Source of the DNA: Certhia americana
Taxonomy: Eukaryota; Chordata; Aves; Passeriformes; Certhiidae
Assembly: GCA_018697195.1 (NCBI GenBank)
Contig: JAGMWU010000039.1
Span: 759,817 to 823,816 of the forward strand
DNA: 64,000 nucleotides
Reading direction: 5' to 3'
The translations under genes were made by a program, and so were the position numbers. The notes beneath the pieces were generated by a model. The model was not told the origin of the DNA. It worked only from the letters and a program-made list of their open reading frames with translations, and made no database searches. Shown one piece after another: positions 38,373 through 52,300 of the stretch (the stretch's first letter is position 1; each line of letters opens with the position of its first letter).

Positions 38373-39351
38373 GGAATCTGAACTTAAGGCAAAACAAGTC
38401 AGAATTCTGAAGGACAAAATAAAAGTGGACAGTAGAGCTTTAAAAAAATAAATACACAAGGTCATGAGCCTATAAAGAATAAAATATGATTCAAGCATGT
38501 GCTTCTAGGCTCACATTCAGGGTATGAAGTTATCCAGCCCTGACCACACAAGACAGCTCCATCATTGTGGCTGAAGAGGGTCACATATTTCAGCAGGGGT
38601 ACAAATATCACATTCTTCCACTCTTCTGGATGATTCCCTCATTTCTGCATCCCTGTAAGACATATCATTCTTGATGACGAGACCGTACAATGTGGTTAGA
38701 CACCTCATCCACTTGAATAATATTAAATAACATAGGGCAAAGTTACTTGGCTGAAAACATGAGAAAGTCAGCTCTGCATGTATCTTGGTTTTCATCTTGC
38801 TGGGTTTCTGCTGTAAGTGAAACAAGAATAAAAACTCTTTTGGTTTGCTTGATATAAAAATGAACCGCCAACCCTTCTCACTGAGCAGCAGTGCACAGTT
38901 CTGCCAGGACCAGCCTGCACTACAAGATGAATTGTAGGTGGCAATTCATGGACGTGCTCCTTAATTTAGAATCTTTGGAAAAGCTGAAGAGGTCTGCATA
39001 CATCTGGAGCAGCTTCCAGGTAATCAGAGATGGCTGGAGGAAGGGAGAAAAAACATTCCAGAGAGAAGGGATTTAAATGCATTTGAGATGCAGCTACATT
39101 CACTTTCTTCTTTGTTTAATTCTGGGGTCCTATTTCCCACTTATTAAAACTAACACAGTTTCGTAATCACATTCCCTCTGAATTGAGCTGGGGAGCAGAC
39201 ATAGACCAGAAGCTAAACTGGGCAGGAGCCTAAAAAGTTCATATAAGAGGGACATGAGCTATATCAAGTGTGCCTCCCCTTTGCCATCCTTCCAAGATAA
39301 TCCATCAGCCTTCTCATGCCTTGTGGCAATGCAAAAGCATAAATCTGACAT

Positions 39352-39377
39352 AGATCTATCTAAACAAAGATAGATCT
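39352..39377. repeat. 10-bp perfect inverted repeat, 6-base spacer
   Basis: AGATCTATCT at 39,352-39,361 and its exact reverse complement AGATAGATCT at 39,368-39,377. Short enough that one or more are expected by chance in a window of this size. Confidence 0.7.
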
Positions 39378-40559
39378 TCCACTTTGGTCACTGCTTCTCC
39401 TCCTTCCCTAACGTGGAAAATTGGGGGATTTCTCTTTGTGCCAGCCTACATGTGTAGTTTTGCTGCCAGATGAATTCCATGTCAACAACGTGAAGAAGTG
39501 ATCCAATTCAAAAGTCCCAAATCTGTCCACAAAAAAACAAAGCCTGGATTCTCTTTCAGTGTCTTTAGTTATATAAACAGCTTGGATCTTCCTACCTTTG
39601 CAGTACAGCACCAATTTTTACTCTTTTTCCCTAAAGAAATCCCATCTCGTAGCACAGTTATGAACCCTGATATAATTTTATTTGTTCAAATACATCTGTA
39701 GAGAATCAAGGCAGAATATAGATTCTCCTCTTTCCCATGCTTTTGGCCATATTCTGTACCAGCTACAGGTCAGGAACACACTACTCAAAGGACTCTTGTG
39801 ACTTCTATATTTATCAACCAGCCAAATCACTTCCTACATGAGCAGCACCTGCAGCAGGACTCCCTGAGGGCTAAGCACAGCACACTGTTGGAGCAAAAAC
39901 TCTTATGTGAGCATCTCCAATGGAAAATTCACCCTTCCAGTTGCCTGACCTTCTGCATAACCACAGACCGGTCACCCAGCCTACACAGCACCTCCTTTAC
40001 AATGGCATTGCTCTTGAAATACAACCACATCCCACATTTTTGTAATGGGTAACAGAAAACACAATGTCCCGACTTTCCTTTTCATCCAGAGTTCCTAATG
40101 ACTTAACAGTGTTCTTATTTCCACAAAAGTCTGAGCCCAGCTCTTCAGAGAACATTGTGTGCATTTAACACAGTAGAAGAGCAAGTGACAGTTGGCAAAT
40201 GCTGTTGAAGGCCTGTGATTTAATTTGCACTGGTGTCCTTTTTCTTCATTAAATTCACAAGAAATTGTATGGAAGAGGAAAATGCATCTGAACCTAGTTA
40301 TTATGTAAGAAAATAAATAAAGTCTTTTCACTTCAATGCCTTTCTTACAATGTAAGAGCCTCCCAAAATGCAAAACCTTGGCCCAATGCTGGACACTGCT
40401 TGCCATGAAAACATTGAGAAAAAAATCAGCTAAGTCTCACAAGTCATTGATTCTCAAAAGCCTTTGCCAGGTATCCAGAAGAAAAAGAGGTGACAGAATT
40501 CTATTCTTAGAAATATCCCAGTACGTATGAAAATATTTGTGTTGGCAAAATAGTAAAAC

Positions 40560-40581
40560 AAAAAAAAAAAAAAAAAAAAAA
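40560..40581. repeat. Poly(A) tract, 22 A
   Basis: An uninterrupted run of 22 A. No processed pseudogene or retroposon body is visible upstream. Confidence 0.95.
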
Positions 40582-43500
40582 GGAGTAGCAATGTTTGGAA
40601 AGTAGCAGTAATCAGCTCAGTCAAATGCAGGCAGGTTTTTTTCTTGGAAAAAATGTTGGTTTAAGACTAACATATATTGCCAAGGAACTAATTACTCATT
40701 CACCCTGTTCTACTTTTCCCAAAAGAGAAATTAGTTACTGCTCCTAAATGGATACTCAACGTGAAGCTCCTTTTAAAGAATAAGGAATAGAGAAAAGAAA
40801 AAAACAGTAGGACTGGAGAACCAGGACATCAGTTACAGAACATCACTGAACCACAGGATTTTTATTTTATAGACTGAGACATTTCTCAATAATTCCTTTA
40901 TATTATTGCCTAATAGCCATTTTATATAACATCAGTTCAAAGTTACTGTAATATAAGAGGATAAGGCTCATCTGAAGGTTGAGAAAGATATTTCATGTTT
41001 CGTCATCAAAAGTGCAGACCAAGAGTTACCATGAGTAACAGGAAGTTTAAAAAACCAAACTTTGACTGAGAACTCAAACATTTAACCTCCAGTATGAATG
41101 GAGACTAGTAGTTGACAAGAAGTCTGGCATCAGTCTTTTATGAGTTGAGAATTCAGTGAACACTTTCTGAACCGAAAGCAGTTACGAATGTGATTGTCCT
41201 TCATCCAGCCAGCATGAATATAAAGAGGCAGTAGAAGCGGCAACATAGCTGATATCAGAATAGTAAAGGAATTTTATTTATTGGAAAAATACCAGTTAAA
41301 AAGCCTCAAATATTTCAAAGATGCATTACTACTAGAATATAAGGGATAACCAATCGTTACAAGAATATTGTTAAAAGCTGTTTTCTGTAGCCCCAGTAGA
41401 GCAATTAACTTTCTAATATGAAGTTTGATAAAAATTATTCCGCTTTAATTTCCATCATGTTCTCCAATTCCATCCTTGACAACAAAAGCATTCATTGGCA
41501 TCCAACTGCCTTAAAAGCAAACACCAAAGACCCATTTTTATATGCCTTCCAAGAATGCCTCTATAACCCTTCCCCACCACTCTCATTACCTAGAGCTGCT
41601 GTTTCAAGCTGTCCTTCTTCAACATGTCCCATATCTTGCTCCTGCCTCTGGAGCACCACTGAGTTCAGCTTTCAGAAAAGTAAACAGGTGAGATGCTTAC
41701 ATCCCATTGGAATTCAGACACCTGAACTGAGTTTTGAACCAAGTCCACATGGTAACAGAAGAATTTCATAAACAGGAAAACTACTTCATACAAGCTCTCC
41801 TTGAAAACAACAGCCAAAAGCATATATATAACATATCTTTCAAAATAATATATTGTTCAGTCTGAACAGTCCCCTTTAAGAAATATGCAAAAGATGAAGT
41901 CAAAGAAACAAGAAGGAAAAAAAATTGAGACAAAGATCGTGAGAGAGGTTACTCTTATAGTACTTTTGATCTGACTGACACAGTGAGGCAATAAAAATTC
42001 ATAAGGCAACTGCTCTTGCTCAATTTCCAGGACTAAAGCATCTGGACATCCAGCCAAAGCTTACTCAACCTTGACATCTTTTGTTCCCCAGTGCCCCATT
42101 TCTTTGTAACCAAAGGTATTTGTGAAGTATTTACAAAAATGCACACATTTCCCAGTGGGTTTTGGTGTAGCCTGATCAGAGTAAGAATAGTAAGAAAACA
42201 CCAAAAGCTAGAACAATCCTGGATACCAAAGCCAAACAAAAAGTGCCACCCAAACCACCATGGGAAGAGTTAAACCCTTCCTATTTGTAATAAACACATT
42301 TATATAGCTCTGCCTGCTCAATAAACACAGTATTTGCTTTGCAGTTTCAGTGTTAGAATTGTCAGATAATGTTATCAATACACAGGCAATTTTAAAAAGT
42401 GGAACTTTTGCTATACAAATGAAAGTGAGCAATGTGATATGTTTCAAACCAAAGCAACAGTGTCTGGAGAAGAGGACACTGGAGGTGGGAATTTCAGAAG
42501 TTCACACTCAGGATGTTTGTAATACACCTTAACTGACTAAATCTACTGCACATGCCAAGCCTTTACATCTCCTAAGAAAATAAACATATGTTCCATACAT
42601 ACCTGTGCTTATGGTCTAGACGACATGGAGTTAAACAATGTCTTAACAGCAGCTGATGCAAGCATTTTTGTCACTGTTCCACACTTGGGTTTTTGTTATG
42701 GAAAAAGACCATATCTGCTGTACTAATACAGTTAAAGAAATTAAACAATGAAAACATTACTTTTGTAGAACTGTTATAGAAACCCTGGTATATTTTAATC
42801 AATTCAGTGTACTCATAGTCCATGCTATTGGCCAGCATAGTCATATTTTGCTCTGATCCATAAGGCCAAGTTTCATGGTAATTTTCTCATATCTTCTCCA
42901 AGCCAGCCTAAAAATCAGAATAACATGTCTTAAGTTTTAGAGAGGTTGAGCAGAGATCATTTTCACCTCCAATGTAATTCTGAGAAGCTCATCCTGGCTG
43001 ATATTAAGTCATTTAATCAAGATGCCAAACATTAACTTTAAAGTTCAATTTTAACTGACCGCTTTTGAAATTCTGACCTAATTCACATCAGCTGCATGTC
43101 AAAGTTATTTGGTATCACTGTAAATGCAGAACTGGTGCTACTGACACAGTCTGCACCCGTGGATTGCAACCAGAACCTGACTTACGGATTGCTGTATATT
43201 TGGAGCTGCACTGCTCTGTTTCAATTACATTTCAGTTTCCACTCTTTAGCCACAGACTCACTGTGCCTCATGCAGCTATGAGTTCTCTCAATATTGGGTT
43301 TATTCAATAAGGAAGGAAACTCCGAAAGCAATGATTTATACCATTATTTTTAAATTGTACATTAGTCATCTCATAAATTCAATGGAAGTCCAAACACTAC
43401 TACTGAAGTTACATCATCCAAAGTTTGTGACAAGGACTAGAACCCATTTAATTTCAGAAAGATTTGAATTAGGCTGTTGGACTAGCTTCCAACTGACTTT

Positions 43501-44444
43501 TTTATATATGGGGAAAGCAATAACTACATGGGCAGAAATGTGGAGTTTGCAAACACACACATTCAGTTTGGTATGTTTACACTGAAGACTCCACCAGAAC
43601 CTTTACTCTTTAAAACTGCTGTGGATGAACTAGAATAACTGTGACCATCTTGTAGAGATACACCTGAAGTGCCAGCCTCCTCCAAGAACACTGAACAATA
43701 TATAATCTGTGAACAAAGCATGGATCTCAGAAAAAGATAAATCTTTTTACCAGTAAGCTCTGTGTCACATTACCATGAAAAACCATGAGGACATGTGCCA
43801 GTTTGAGCTCAATTTTTTTTTCTTTTTGTTCTTTGTTATTTTTGTTCTGTGTTATTTTTTCTGTGGAAAAAGAATCCACAAAGAGAATCGGGAACAAAAT
43901 TCACAATATGCCTTTTAACTTCATTCTTTCTGCTATGCACAGCAAGCCTGCACTTCAACTTCTCTGGAGTGTGCACATTTTCAGAGAATACATGAAGTAG
44001 TTGTTAACAGTTCCGTGAGGGCAAAAGGATGTCATTGAACTGAAATGCTTCCATGGGACAACCAGCTCTAGACTGATTCCTGAGGTGGATGAGAGGATCT
44101 ATATTGCAGTTGTTGAAATTTGATCTGGAGGCATCTTACAGAAGCTATTACTGCCACCAGACAGAAGGAAACACTTATTTCAAGCTGTTTTTTCTAGTTC
44201 TTTCAGCTTGCATTTGAGAGTCGAATACTTGAAACCCACTTTTTCAAAATTCAATACCTTGATATTTAGTAAATTACGAGAATAATATATTGTTAATATT
44301 CCCAAGTGTGGTGACGTGGCTTTTACAGATTCAAAATACTAAAGTTATGCAGTAATTAGCTGCTGTTTACAATTCTGAGCACTACTCACAACAAACCCAG
44401 TTTGAAATATAAATGCTAATGATTGCTAGAAAATACACCTGACA

Positions 44445-44575
44445 TGTTATGGTAAGACCCTGAGCAACCAGCCCCAGGTAGCTCTGCATGAGCAGAGGGT
44501 TGGACCAAATGATCTCCAGAGTTACCTTCCAACATCAGCCATTCCATGGTTTTGCAATTCTGTGAATCTGCATGC
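44445..44575 (+). mobile_element. CR1 LINE 3' tail, forward orientation
   Basis: Contains, in order, ACCCTGAGCAACCAG, GCAGAGGGTTGGACCAAATG, GATCTCCAGAGTTACCTTCC, and a degenerate ATTCTGTG-type terminal repeat at about 44,547-44,566. This is the usual order of the CR1 3' UTR. Only the last 130 bases or so remain, as expected for 5'-truncated CR1 insertions. Confidence 0.88.
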
Positions 44576-45747
44576 ACAGAAGTGGATATATAGACATATT
44601 TAATTTAGGAATTTAGCATTTTGAGGAAGCCACTCTTTGAGAGTCCAAGTGTTAAGGACACAAAGGAACTTCTCAGTAAATTAGGAACATTAAGATGAAA
44701 GGCAGAATGTGAAAATCGTACGTTATTGAGATAATGCATGAAGAGTGACAAAGTAAAAACCACATTTTGCACATAGATGCAAATTATTGCAAATAAACTA
44801 ATTCATATATATACACTGAAGTTTCTTTTCAAAAAAACCCAAAACCAAAAAGAGCATACTATCAGTTAGATAAACTACCATTTCTCTGTCATTTCTCAGT
44901 TTCTCTATATTCAGCCTACTCTCTCTAGAACTCTCTCAGTGTCTGATCAAGGGTACTATGCAAAAAGCTCTCATAAGTTAAAACCTGGCAAACATCCATC
45001 TATACACATAATTTATTAACAGCTGCACATGCCTAATTTCAGCTGCGGAGTGACAAAAACATCCAAGTTACCTTGACCACAGCAAGATTGAGGCATTTTT
45101 AAATCTGACACTACCACTAAGCAGGTAACATCATGTGTGTATCATTTTGTATTTCTTCCCCTGTCCTTAAAAGTTCCAAGTCTTTTGGAGCTAGGATCAG
45201 CATTCTTTATGAGTTACTAGACACACCTAGCAGAGTCTTCTCACACCAAGTTGGACAACGAGCAAATAAATTCTTAGACAAAGCAAGAATATGTTAGTGA
45301 AGATGGCTAAAGGCAGACAGGAGGGTATTTAAATGATCACACGTAGGTGCCTATGCTAGCAGGGATTTGGGGTTTGCCTTTACAGCTAAGAAAGAGCTCT
45401 CTCCCCAGCGATTAGGAAAGATTCTAGACAGATGACCCTTCTAGCTTAGGTGCATCAGTTCGGTGGGATGAGTACAGACACCTCTGTGTGTTCATTGCCA
45501 ACATTTAAACGTTGTGAAATGCAATGATTCATGCAAATCAGGACATTAGATATATCATCATCATAGATATCATCTCTAAAGGAGAACAGATAACCTTTAC
45601 ATACAGAGGCAAGCAAATAAAACTTAAATGCAATAAGCACAGCAGGAACATGCACTCTCAAACAGAACACACGAGATTTCACCAGAGCTTTGTAGAATTT
45701 CCCTGATTCCGTGGGAAATGCTCCTACCTGCCACTGCATCTAAATAC

Positions 45748-45795
45748 TGCTTTAAAGCTCCATCCAACCCCAGCAATTCTGCAAGTCTGAGATCT
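45748..45795 (+). mobile_element. Probable short CR1 3' end, forward orientation
   Basis: CTCCATCCAACCCCAGCAAT followed by TCTGCAAGTCTGA resembles the last 45 bases of CR1, where a CTTCCAACCC segment precedes the terminal ATTCTGTG repeats. It is short and diverged, so a chance or merely similar sequence is possible. It lies 1.2 kb from the clearer copy at 44.5 kb in the same orientation. Confidence 0.5.
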
Positions 45796-46317
45796 GTTTC
45801 ATATTGATGGTATGTACTCAAATGTTGATTAAACACTATTGGCTTTTTTATTTTTGTTCTTTCTACTGCCCTGGTTTACAAAAAAATCTAAATTCTCCAG
45901 AGGGAGGCAAAATTTTATGTGAGGAATCTGGCACCTGCTAAGAAATGCAAAAATTGTAGAAATGTAAGAACACAAACATCACACATTAGATAAAACGGTA
46001 ACTACTGAAACTCTCTACTTTACAAGTAGAACAAGGTCTCTGCTTTGGATTCAGAAGTGTTCTCCTCAAGAAAACACATTAAAGAAGCAATTCTTTGAAT
46101 GTAAATTAAACCAATTTCACTGACTCTCAACATCAGCTCAGTCTGAGATTTTTAAATGTTCAAAAAGCTTCTTTAGACAAAGCCAAGTCTTGCAGCACCA
46201 AAATGCTGTGGGAAAGACGATTTGAAGAGTATTTCCATCAAAGGCAGAACAATTCCAAGAAAGCCTGGTCTCCTGAGACTTCCAGACCAGTTTTGTTCAT
46301 CTCAAAAGTGGGCAATA

Positions 46318-46392
46318 CATTTTTGAGAAGCATCATAGAATCACAGGATGACTCTATGGCTTTCTTGGAAGCACAGATGCTTCTCAAAAATG
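46318..46392. repeat. 17-bp perfect inverted repeat with 41-base spacer (hairpin)
   Basis: The left arm at 46,318-46,334 (CATTTTTGAGAAGCATC) is the exact reverse complement of the right arm at 46,376-46,392. Inside the spacer a second 6-bp pair (CATAGA at 46,334-46,339 and TCTATG at 46,353-46,358) overlaps the stem base by one position, so it partly competes with it. Outside the arms complementarity stops at once. No gene or known element was recognised here. Confidence 0.85.
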
Positions 46393-49300
46393 AAAGAAAT
46401 TGGTAAGAATTACCTCTTTCATTTCTGTCAAAATCTACAGCAAGACTATTAATGTCAGTGTTGAGAGAATTGACAAAATACCTGCAAAATCAGGCAATCG
46501 AATTCATTGAAATCCATGGAATTCAGCAGGGTAAAGAAAGAGGGTGTCTTCATATGAATGTGATCTGCAAGGCAGAGTTTTGTGGTCTTTACTGCAAATT
46601 TTTCTGACAAGTCACACAGTACAATCTTATCTCTTCATTTAGGGCAATGCCACTACATCCTGGACCAGCCTCAAATCTGAATCCGGACCACTGAAAGCTT
46701 TTTCATCATGGACTCAAACTGATTTTATATGATACCAGTTTTATGGCACAGAGGAAAAAGTGCCTTTTTTTCTTTATCCAGTTGCATAAACTTCACACAC
46801 ATGGGATAGATGCAGTGATACAGTGATTAAACGTACATATTTTAAAATATACATTTGCATTTTAATTACATCATCTGTTTCCTTCCTCATAAAGGGAAGG
46901 AACAGGAAGGAAAGGAAAGTATATAATGGCTGTAAGCCAATAACCCAGGGATAGGGTAAAAAACCCCTTTACATCTCCATGGGGGGGTTACATTTTTACC
47001 ATGCCCTATAAACATTCAAATATAAACTTGTTGTATAGATTACAAGCTGTCGTTGATTATTTGCCAGCTTTACTTACTCCAGCCATACCTATTCATAGAC
47101 TATATTACTGGATACCCTCTACAAGATGTCGCTCTATTGAAAGGAATTCGGACTGGATTTATAGTAAAAAACATACTATGCTTCTTGTAGCTCTGGAAAC
47201 ACAAATAATTTTCTTGGCAAGACATATCCTGAGCTTTTCACCCTCTTTCTTGGGATGTCTGGTATATTTTCTCTTATATCTGTGTTCTGCCGATATTTTG
47301 TCCCATGTACTTTCAGAAGTGTTACAATTTACTTTCCTGATAATAAAAAATATATATAGTTGTAACATTGACATGGTTTACATCTGTCTTGGACAAGCTA
47401 CCAGTTCTATCCACAGAATATTCTTTACCAGACACAGAAAAGGGAGAGGGGTTTAGAACTAAAAGTCTCCAAAAGCCCCATAAAAATTGCTGAGATTTTT
47501 AAGTCCTACTGACAGCAGGTCTCCAAAGTCATCAATTTGACAGCTGTGACCTCATTAAGTGTCCCTTCCAACACAGACCTTGTTATGTCTGCAGAATTAG
47601 TGTCAATCCCCAAAATCTTGAATTTTTGGTGATAATCATCAGAAAACAAGCACAATATTTTCAGACTATAAATGAACCAGTAGCAAATAAATGGAACAAA
47701 ACTAATCAACAGCAAACACACAAATAAAAACTCTTAACTTGCCCAAGCCTCCTCTGCAATAGGTTTGTAACCAGTGGTGAGAAAGCCTAAAGCTTCTAAT
47801 ATAATGTCAGTGAAATAGGAACTCTGACTCTCCAGGAATCATGACTGTTGGACTTGCTGCTTTTCTGTTGCAGAAAGCACTCTTAATTCTCCAGAAACAG
47901 ACTTGCTGTATAAAATCTTTGGTGCATAGTCAGAGGAGCATGAACACTTATGGGACCTTCTGTTTTTCAGTATGCAAGTGTCAAATAATCCAAATTGTCA
48001 CAAGGTAGAGAAGCTGACGAGAATAATCTTTAAAGGGCTTCAACCAAGATTCCAGCTGGAATTTATTTTAAAGTCTGAAACAGAACTGGTATAAAATGTC
48101 AATCTAACCTCCTCCACAACACTGTTTAGAATAACATAATATTTGAGTCACTCGGGTAGAAATTCAAGCTTCACTGAGAGACAAAAAGAATTTTTCAAGT
48201 GACTTCAAAATGGTCAGGATTTCATTCCTTATATGCTTCAGATATTTTATTCAGAGGAGGAAAAAGCTGTTGAATTACAAAGCATAGGCTTGCTTTAGTT
48301 AACTTTCACATGCACCAAGATGCTGGAAGTGCACCAACTCTTTAGCTGTAAGTGGGGAAGAAAACCTTTTAAAACTTCACTCAAAAGAGAAAAACCAGGC
48401 TTCGTATTAAAGGGTCTTATTTGGCAACAACAAATCGTAGCATGCATTCTCCTCTAATAAATATTATTTATTGTCATTACTGGGCTGTGTTCTATAATTG
48501 GATTCTGGCACAGATTAGCAGAAAGAGAAAAATCTTTCCAATCTGATTCAAAATAGGTTTTACTATGTAAAACACATACACAAGAGTGAAAGATTATCTC
48601 TTTGCTCACCAGTAGTTATTCAAATCATTTTGACTTTTTTGTCTAGGCAGATGTTAAACCTACAGCTTGTGAAGTTGTTTTTATAAACTGTGTGATTTAG
48701 AGTTGGGGTAACTTCTTAATATTTTCTGGATAGCTTTCTAATCATAGACTGTGGCTGAGCAGCTACTACATTCCTTTCAGAAAATACACTTTGAATGAAA
48801 TTTGCCTTCCACCAAAGAGTCACATACACCACAGTCATAAATTAAATAAATACAATATTTTATAGATTGAGTTAAAAGCTGAAAATCAGGCATGTTGATT
48901 AGGCATGAATCTATGGTCTTTTTTTAGGGCCTATCCAGAAAGCATACTGAAGGAATCAAGTAAATATCAGCATAAGTAAACACAGTAGTACAATTAAAGA
49001 AGAAATACAAATAACAAGAAATGAGAAATAAAGCTAAAGCTTCTCCTTCTCTTTAGAAGCTTGTCTTTCAGAGTTGAGAATTTTTTCAACCAATTGACCT
49101 CAACATAACAGTGGCCAAGGTGAGAAGCGTAAGCACCCTCATGTAGTATCAGCACAGCACAACTGATCCACACTCATCAGGACAATACTCACAAGCTAAC
49201 AAGAAATAAAAATATAAGGAAAAGTCAAGCTATGCAAAACAGGAAGCTGAATTCACTTAACTAAAACATCAGTTTCTTTAACCTTTTCCTCCTTGCTATA

Positions 49301-52300
49301 AAGCTAAAGCAACTGCCAGCACACACAAGCTAACCAGCCCTTCTTGAGAAGTACACCACAGTTTTGACATAAAAGTAATTGAAAAAAATTCCTGAGTTTT
49401 AAAACAGCCTTCAAAATTACATCTTTTTTGCATAGCATTACCTATTCCTCACTGCCTGCTCCTCCAGACATAGGGCCTGTCCAAGGTTATCTTTATTTGT
49501 TTCTGACCAACTCAGCTGTGGTGATTTAATGCCTAAGTGCAAGCAGGGATTATCATCAGGTGGAGTTGGCATGAAGAGAATTAGAAATACATATCACCTT
49601 TCTTCCCACAACAGCTTTAGGAGATGGAGCTGTTCAGCTTCTGATTGATGACAAGCAATGGATGGGTAGCACCACATGGAATTTGTGTAATTGCATTCAG
49701 TAGATGCCTGTTTGTGGCCTGTTTTGAACTGGGAGGGAGGAGCTATTTTACTTCAAAGCAATCAGAGAGCAGATTCTGTATACTGGTTCCTCCTACTGAA
49801 ACCCCAGAAGAATACCCCAGACTTGTAGAAATGTTCTAATTTCTGTGCAAAGTTGTTGGTTTTTTTCCTAGTGCCAGCCATTTTAAAAGCTTAGTACCAG
49901 CTTGCTTTCATTAAGTGGTTGAAAACATTTGACTCAATCATTTTGAAGTCAAAAACCCATAAATTCAATTATTTCTTTAAAAACCCCACAGGACTGCTAC
50001 AGAGAATTTCACATGCATCTACAGTGAAGTTACATACGAAGAGTGTATTTTTTTAAAAAATATTGTTAGTTTTGTTTCCTTGGATGTTTGTCAGTACAGG
50101 GAGGAGAGAATAAGTTATGTTTAATGAAAGATCTGGTTAAACTGACAATTCAGTCTTTTGAATGCTTTCCAGGATCAACACAGTCCATGAATGTTTCTAC
50201 GAGGTTTATTATGTATGCATAAATAAAGCAAATGGCAATGAACCCCCAGCCCTTCAGATAAATCAATGCATATCACATGTGTTACCTTCCAAACAGAAGA
50301 GTGGTTTTCATTAGAGGCTTGGATGTATCTCTGCTCTCCATTACTCAAAGTTAGTCTCAAGAACTACACTTTTGAAACAATGAAACATAAAACCTTAACA
50401 ATAAGTAAAGTGCTCTAGAAATAGGTGACTAAACAAGATGCTGTGGTAAATCCCAAGGAATTTCTGCAATGAATACAGTAACAGAACATTTTTTCAGAAG
50501 TGCATGGCCTCTAAGAAGCAGAGCTTAATCAAAGCAGACAATAACACACTGCAATGATACCTTTTGCAGCAGTGCCTCAGCAAACATAGGTAGAGTGATA
50601 AATGCTTCAGTACAAATCTTGAAATACTGTGTCTAGCCTGCAGAATACTGTAGGTTATGATAGGGGACATAATCAAGTGAAGTAAGGGAAATATGATAAA
50701 CATAAGAAGGCACAAGCAAATTAGAGAATAAGAAAACACAAGAAAGAGTTGCTTTCTTTGAAGAAGAACCTTCCTAAGATGGTGACTGAGTGATGCCATC
50801 ACTTGTTCAGAAAGGCAAGTGGTGTCAAGCTCAGACAGGGAAAATGTTAGAATACAATAATGCTCTGTGTCACTCCCTCTCTTTACCTGCATTTGCTGCT
50901 GTTCTTCCTTAGCTTCCTTTGCAGCTGTTCATCAGCTTGATGATCAGTTCATCATTCCACAGCATGTGGAGCAAGTATTCCACAAAGGAGCATTGTGATA
51001 TGAAAACTGAAGTCCCCTACTAGGCTAATGTGTTTTCACATAAGTGGTTTCACAGTAGTTAAATAAGAGACCAAAAATTGCTCTAGTCTACCAGAAGAAA
51101 TAAATTTGTTTAAAAAGCTGAGTCAGTATCATTACACATCCAAAGCCCTAAGTGAAGAGGACACTCTCTGTGTGTTATTCATCCACCTTCCTGAGCATGG
51201 GAGATGCTCTGTCAATTAAAGTTGACAGAACCTTCAGGTGACAGCTGAATGAAGAATGAAGGCAAGGGCCACTATCATGGGAAAAACTTCTAGAAGGAAA
51301 TGAGAAGAAACTCATTATAGAAATTGCCAAACACATCTGTTTAAACTAGAATTTCTTAATATTGTAAATCGTACCAGCCCGCCAGGGTGTAAGGAATTAA
51401 ACTATCAGTTCCTACTCACCACCAAGAAAACCTATAAAATTTGTTTCATGTTGAGACGCCTCATTATGGGTGGGAACTTAAATCTACAGGCAGCATTATA
51501 ATAAGTAAAGATTAATTTAAAAAAATATTAAAAACACAACAATTGGGAATTTGAACCCTTTAGAAAATTGAAGAGAGGAGGCATATGACTATCTGGAGGC
51601 AACAATTATTGTTACTATCTCTAGAGAGTGCTTGGCCTAGACATGTCTATTAATACCAGACTTATTAGGTCTTGACAGCTTCTAGGACATCTGTTTACTT
51701 CATTTTCCTTTAGTCTTGCCAAATTCTAGCAGCAAAAATCATACACTTTTTGTTCCTACTTCTGCATAACTTGAAAGACTTCTTTGCATGTATGAATTCT
51801 GACAATACATGAGATCTAGTGTTCTGTATCTGATATATATGTACAGGCATGTGTACATGTTCTTTATGGTACAGAACCATAAAGGTGGGTAAGGTGGGTA
51901 AATTTCTTTAATCTGAGGGCATTTATCTAGGAATAAAGGTGCTAACAAACACAAAGTGGAGCTAACAAACATTCTTCAGAGGTGGGACAGTTTTCATGGA
52001 TTTGTTTTTCAACCTGGACTAATAAAGTTTGCAGAGACCAAAATATCTCACCAGGAGTTTTTCACAATCAACTCCCTCAAGTATTTCACTATATTGCAAA
52101 ATTCCAAGAAAACATTACAAAATTCCAACAAATAATATTGAGGCTTTTGGTATGGCTTCCCCTATTTTTCCAGAAGGCATCACACAGGTCCTGACCCAAA
52201 TAAAGTTCACTCTAAGGTATAAAATAAAGGTTTTAAGTTAAGCTCTTGCATTTTGCTAGACTGTTACTGTATTTTAGACCTAAATCCAAAAGGCATTTCT

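Larger units (their letters stand above)
33131..44444. other. Intergenic DNA with simple repeats
   Basis: Holds the AT microsatellite, two A-rich blocks and a short inverted repeat that are listed separately. The remainder is unique-looking. Open frames of up to about 130 codons, for example at 34.8-35.2 kb and 41.4-41.8 kb, have no recognisable protein similarity. Confidence 0.65.

Noticed and set aside
38037..38498. 153-codon minus-strand Phe/Leu-rich open frame
   Set aside because: Produced by the A-rich low-complexity block read on the opposite strand.
46331..46360. CATAGAATCACAGGATG as a possible CR1 tail
   Set aside because: Only about 15 bases resemble CR1 and the flanks do not continue the match. 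The inverted repeat explains the local structure better.
47001..47456. 151-codon ATG-initiated hydrophobic open frame
   Set aside because: No recognisable family or ordered membrane-segment pattern. Frames of this length are expected occasionally in 64 kb over six frames.
50494..50892. 132-codon minus-strand open frame with a hydrophobic stretch
   Set aside because: No family signature; Leu/Phe richness follows from AT-rich sequence.
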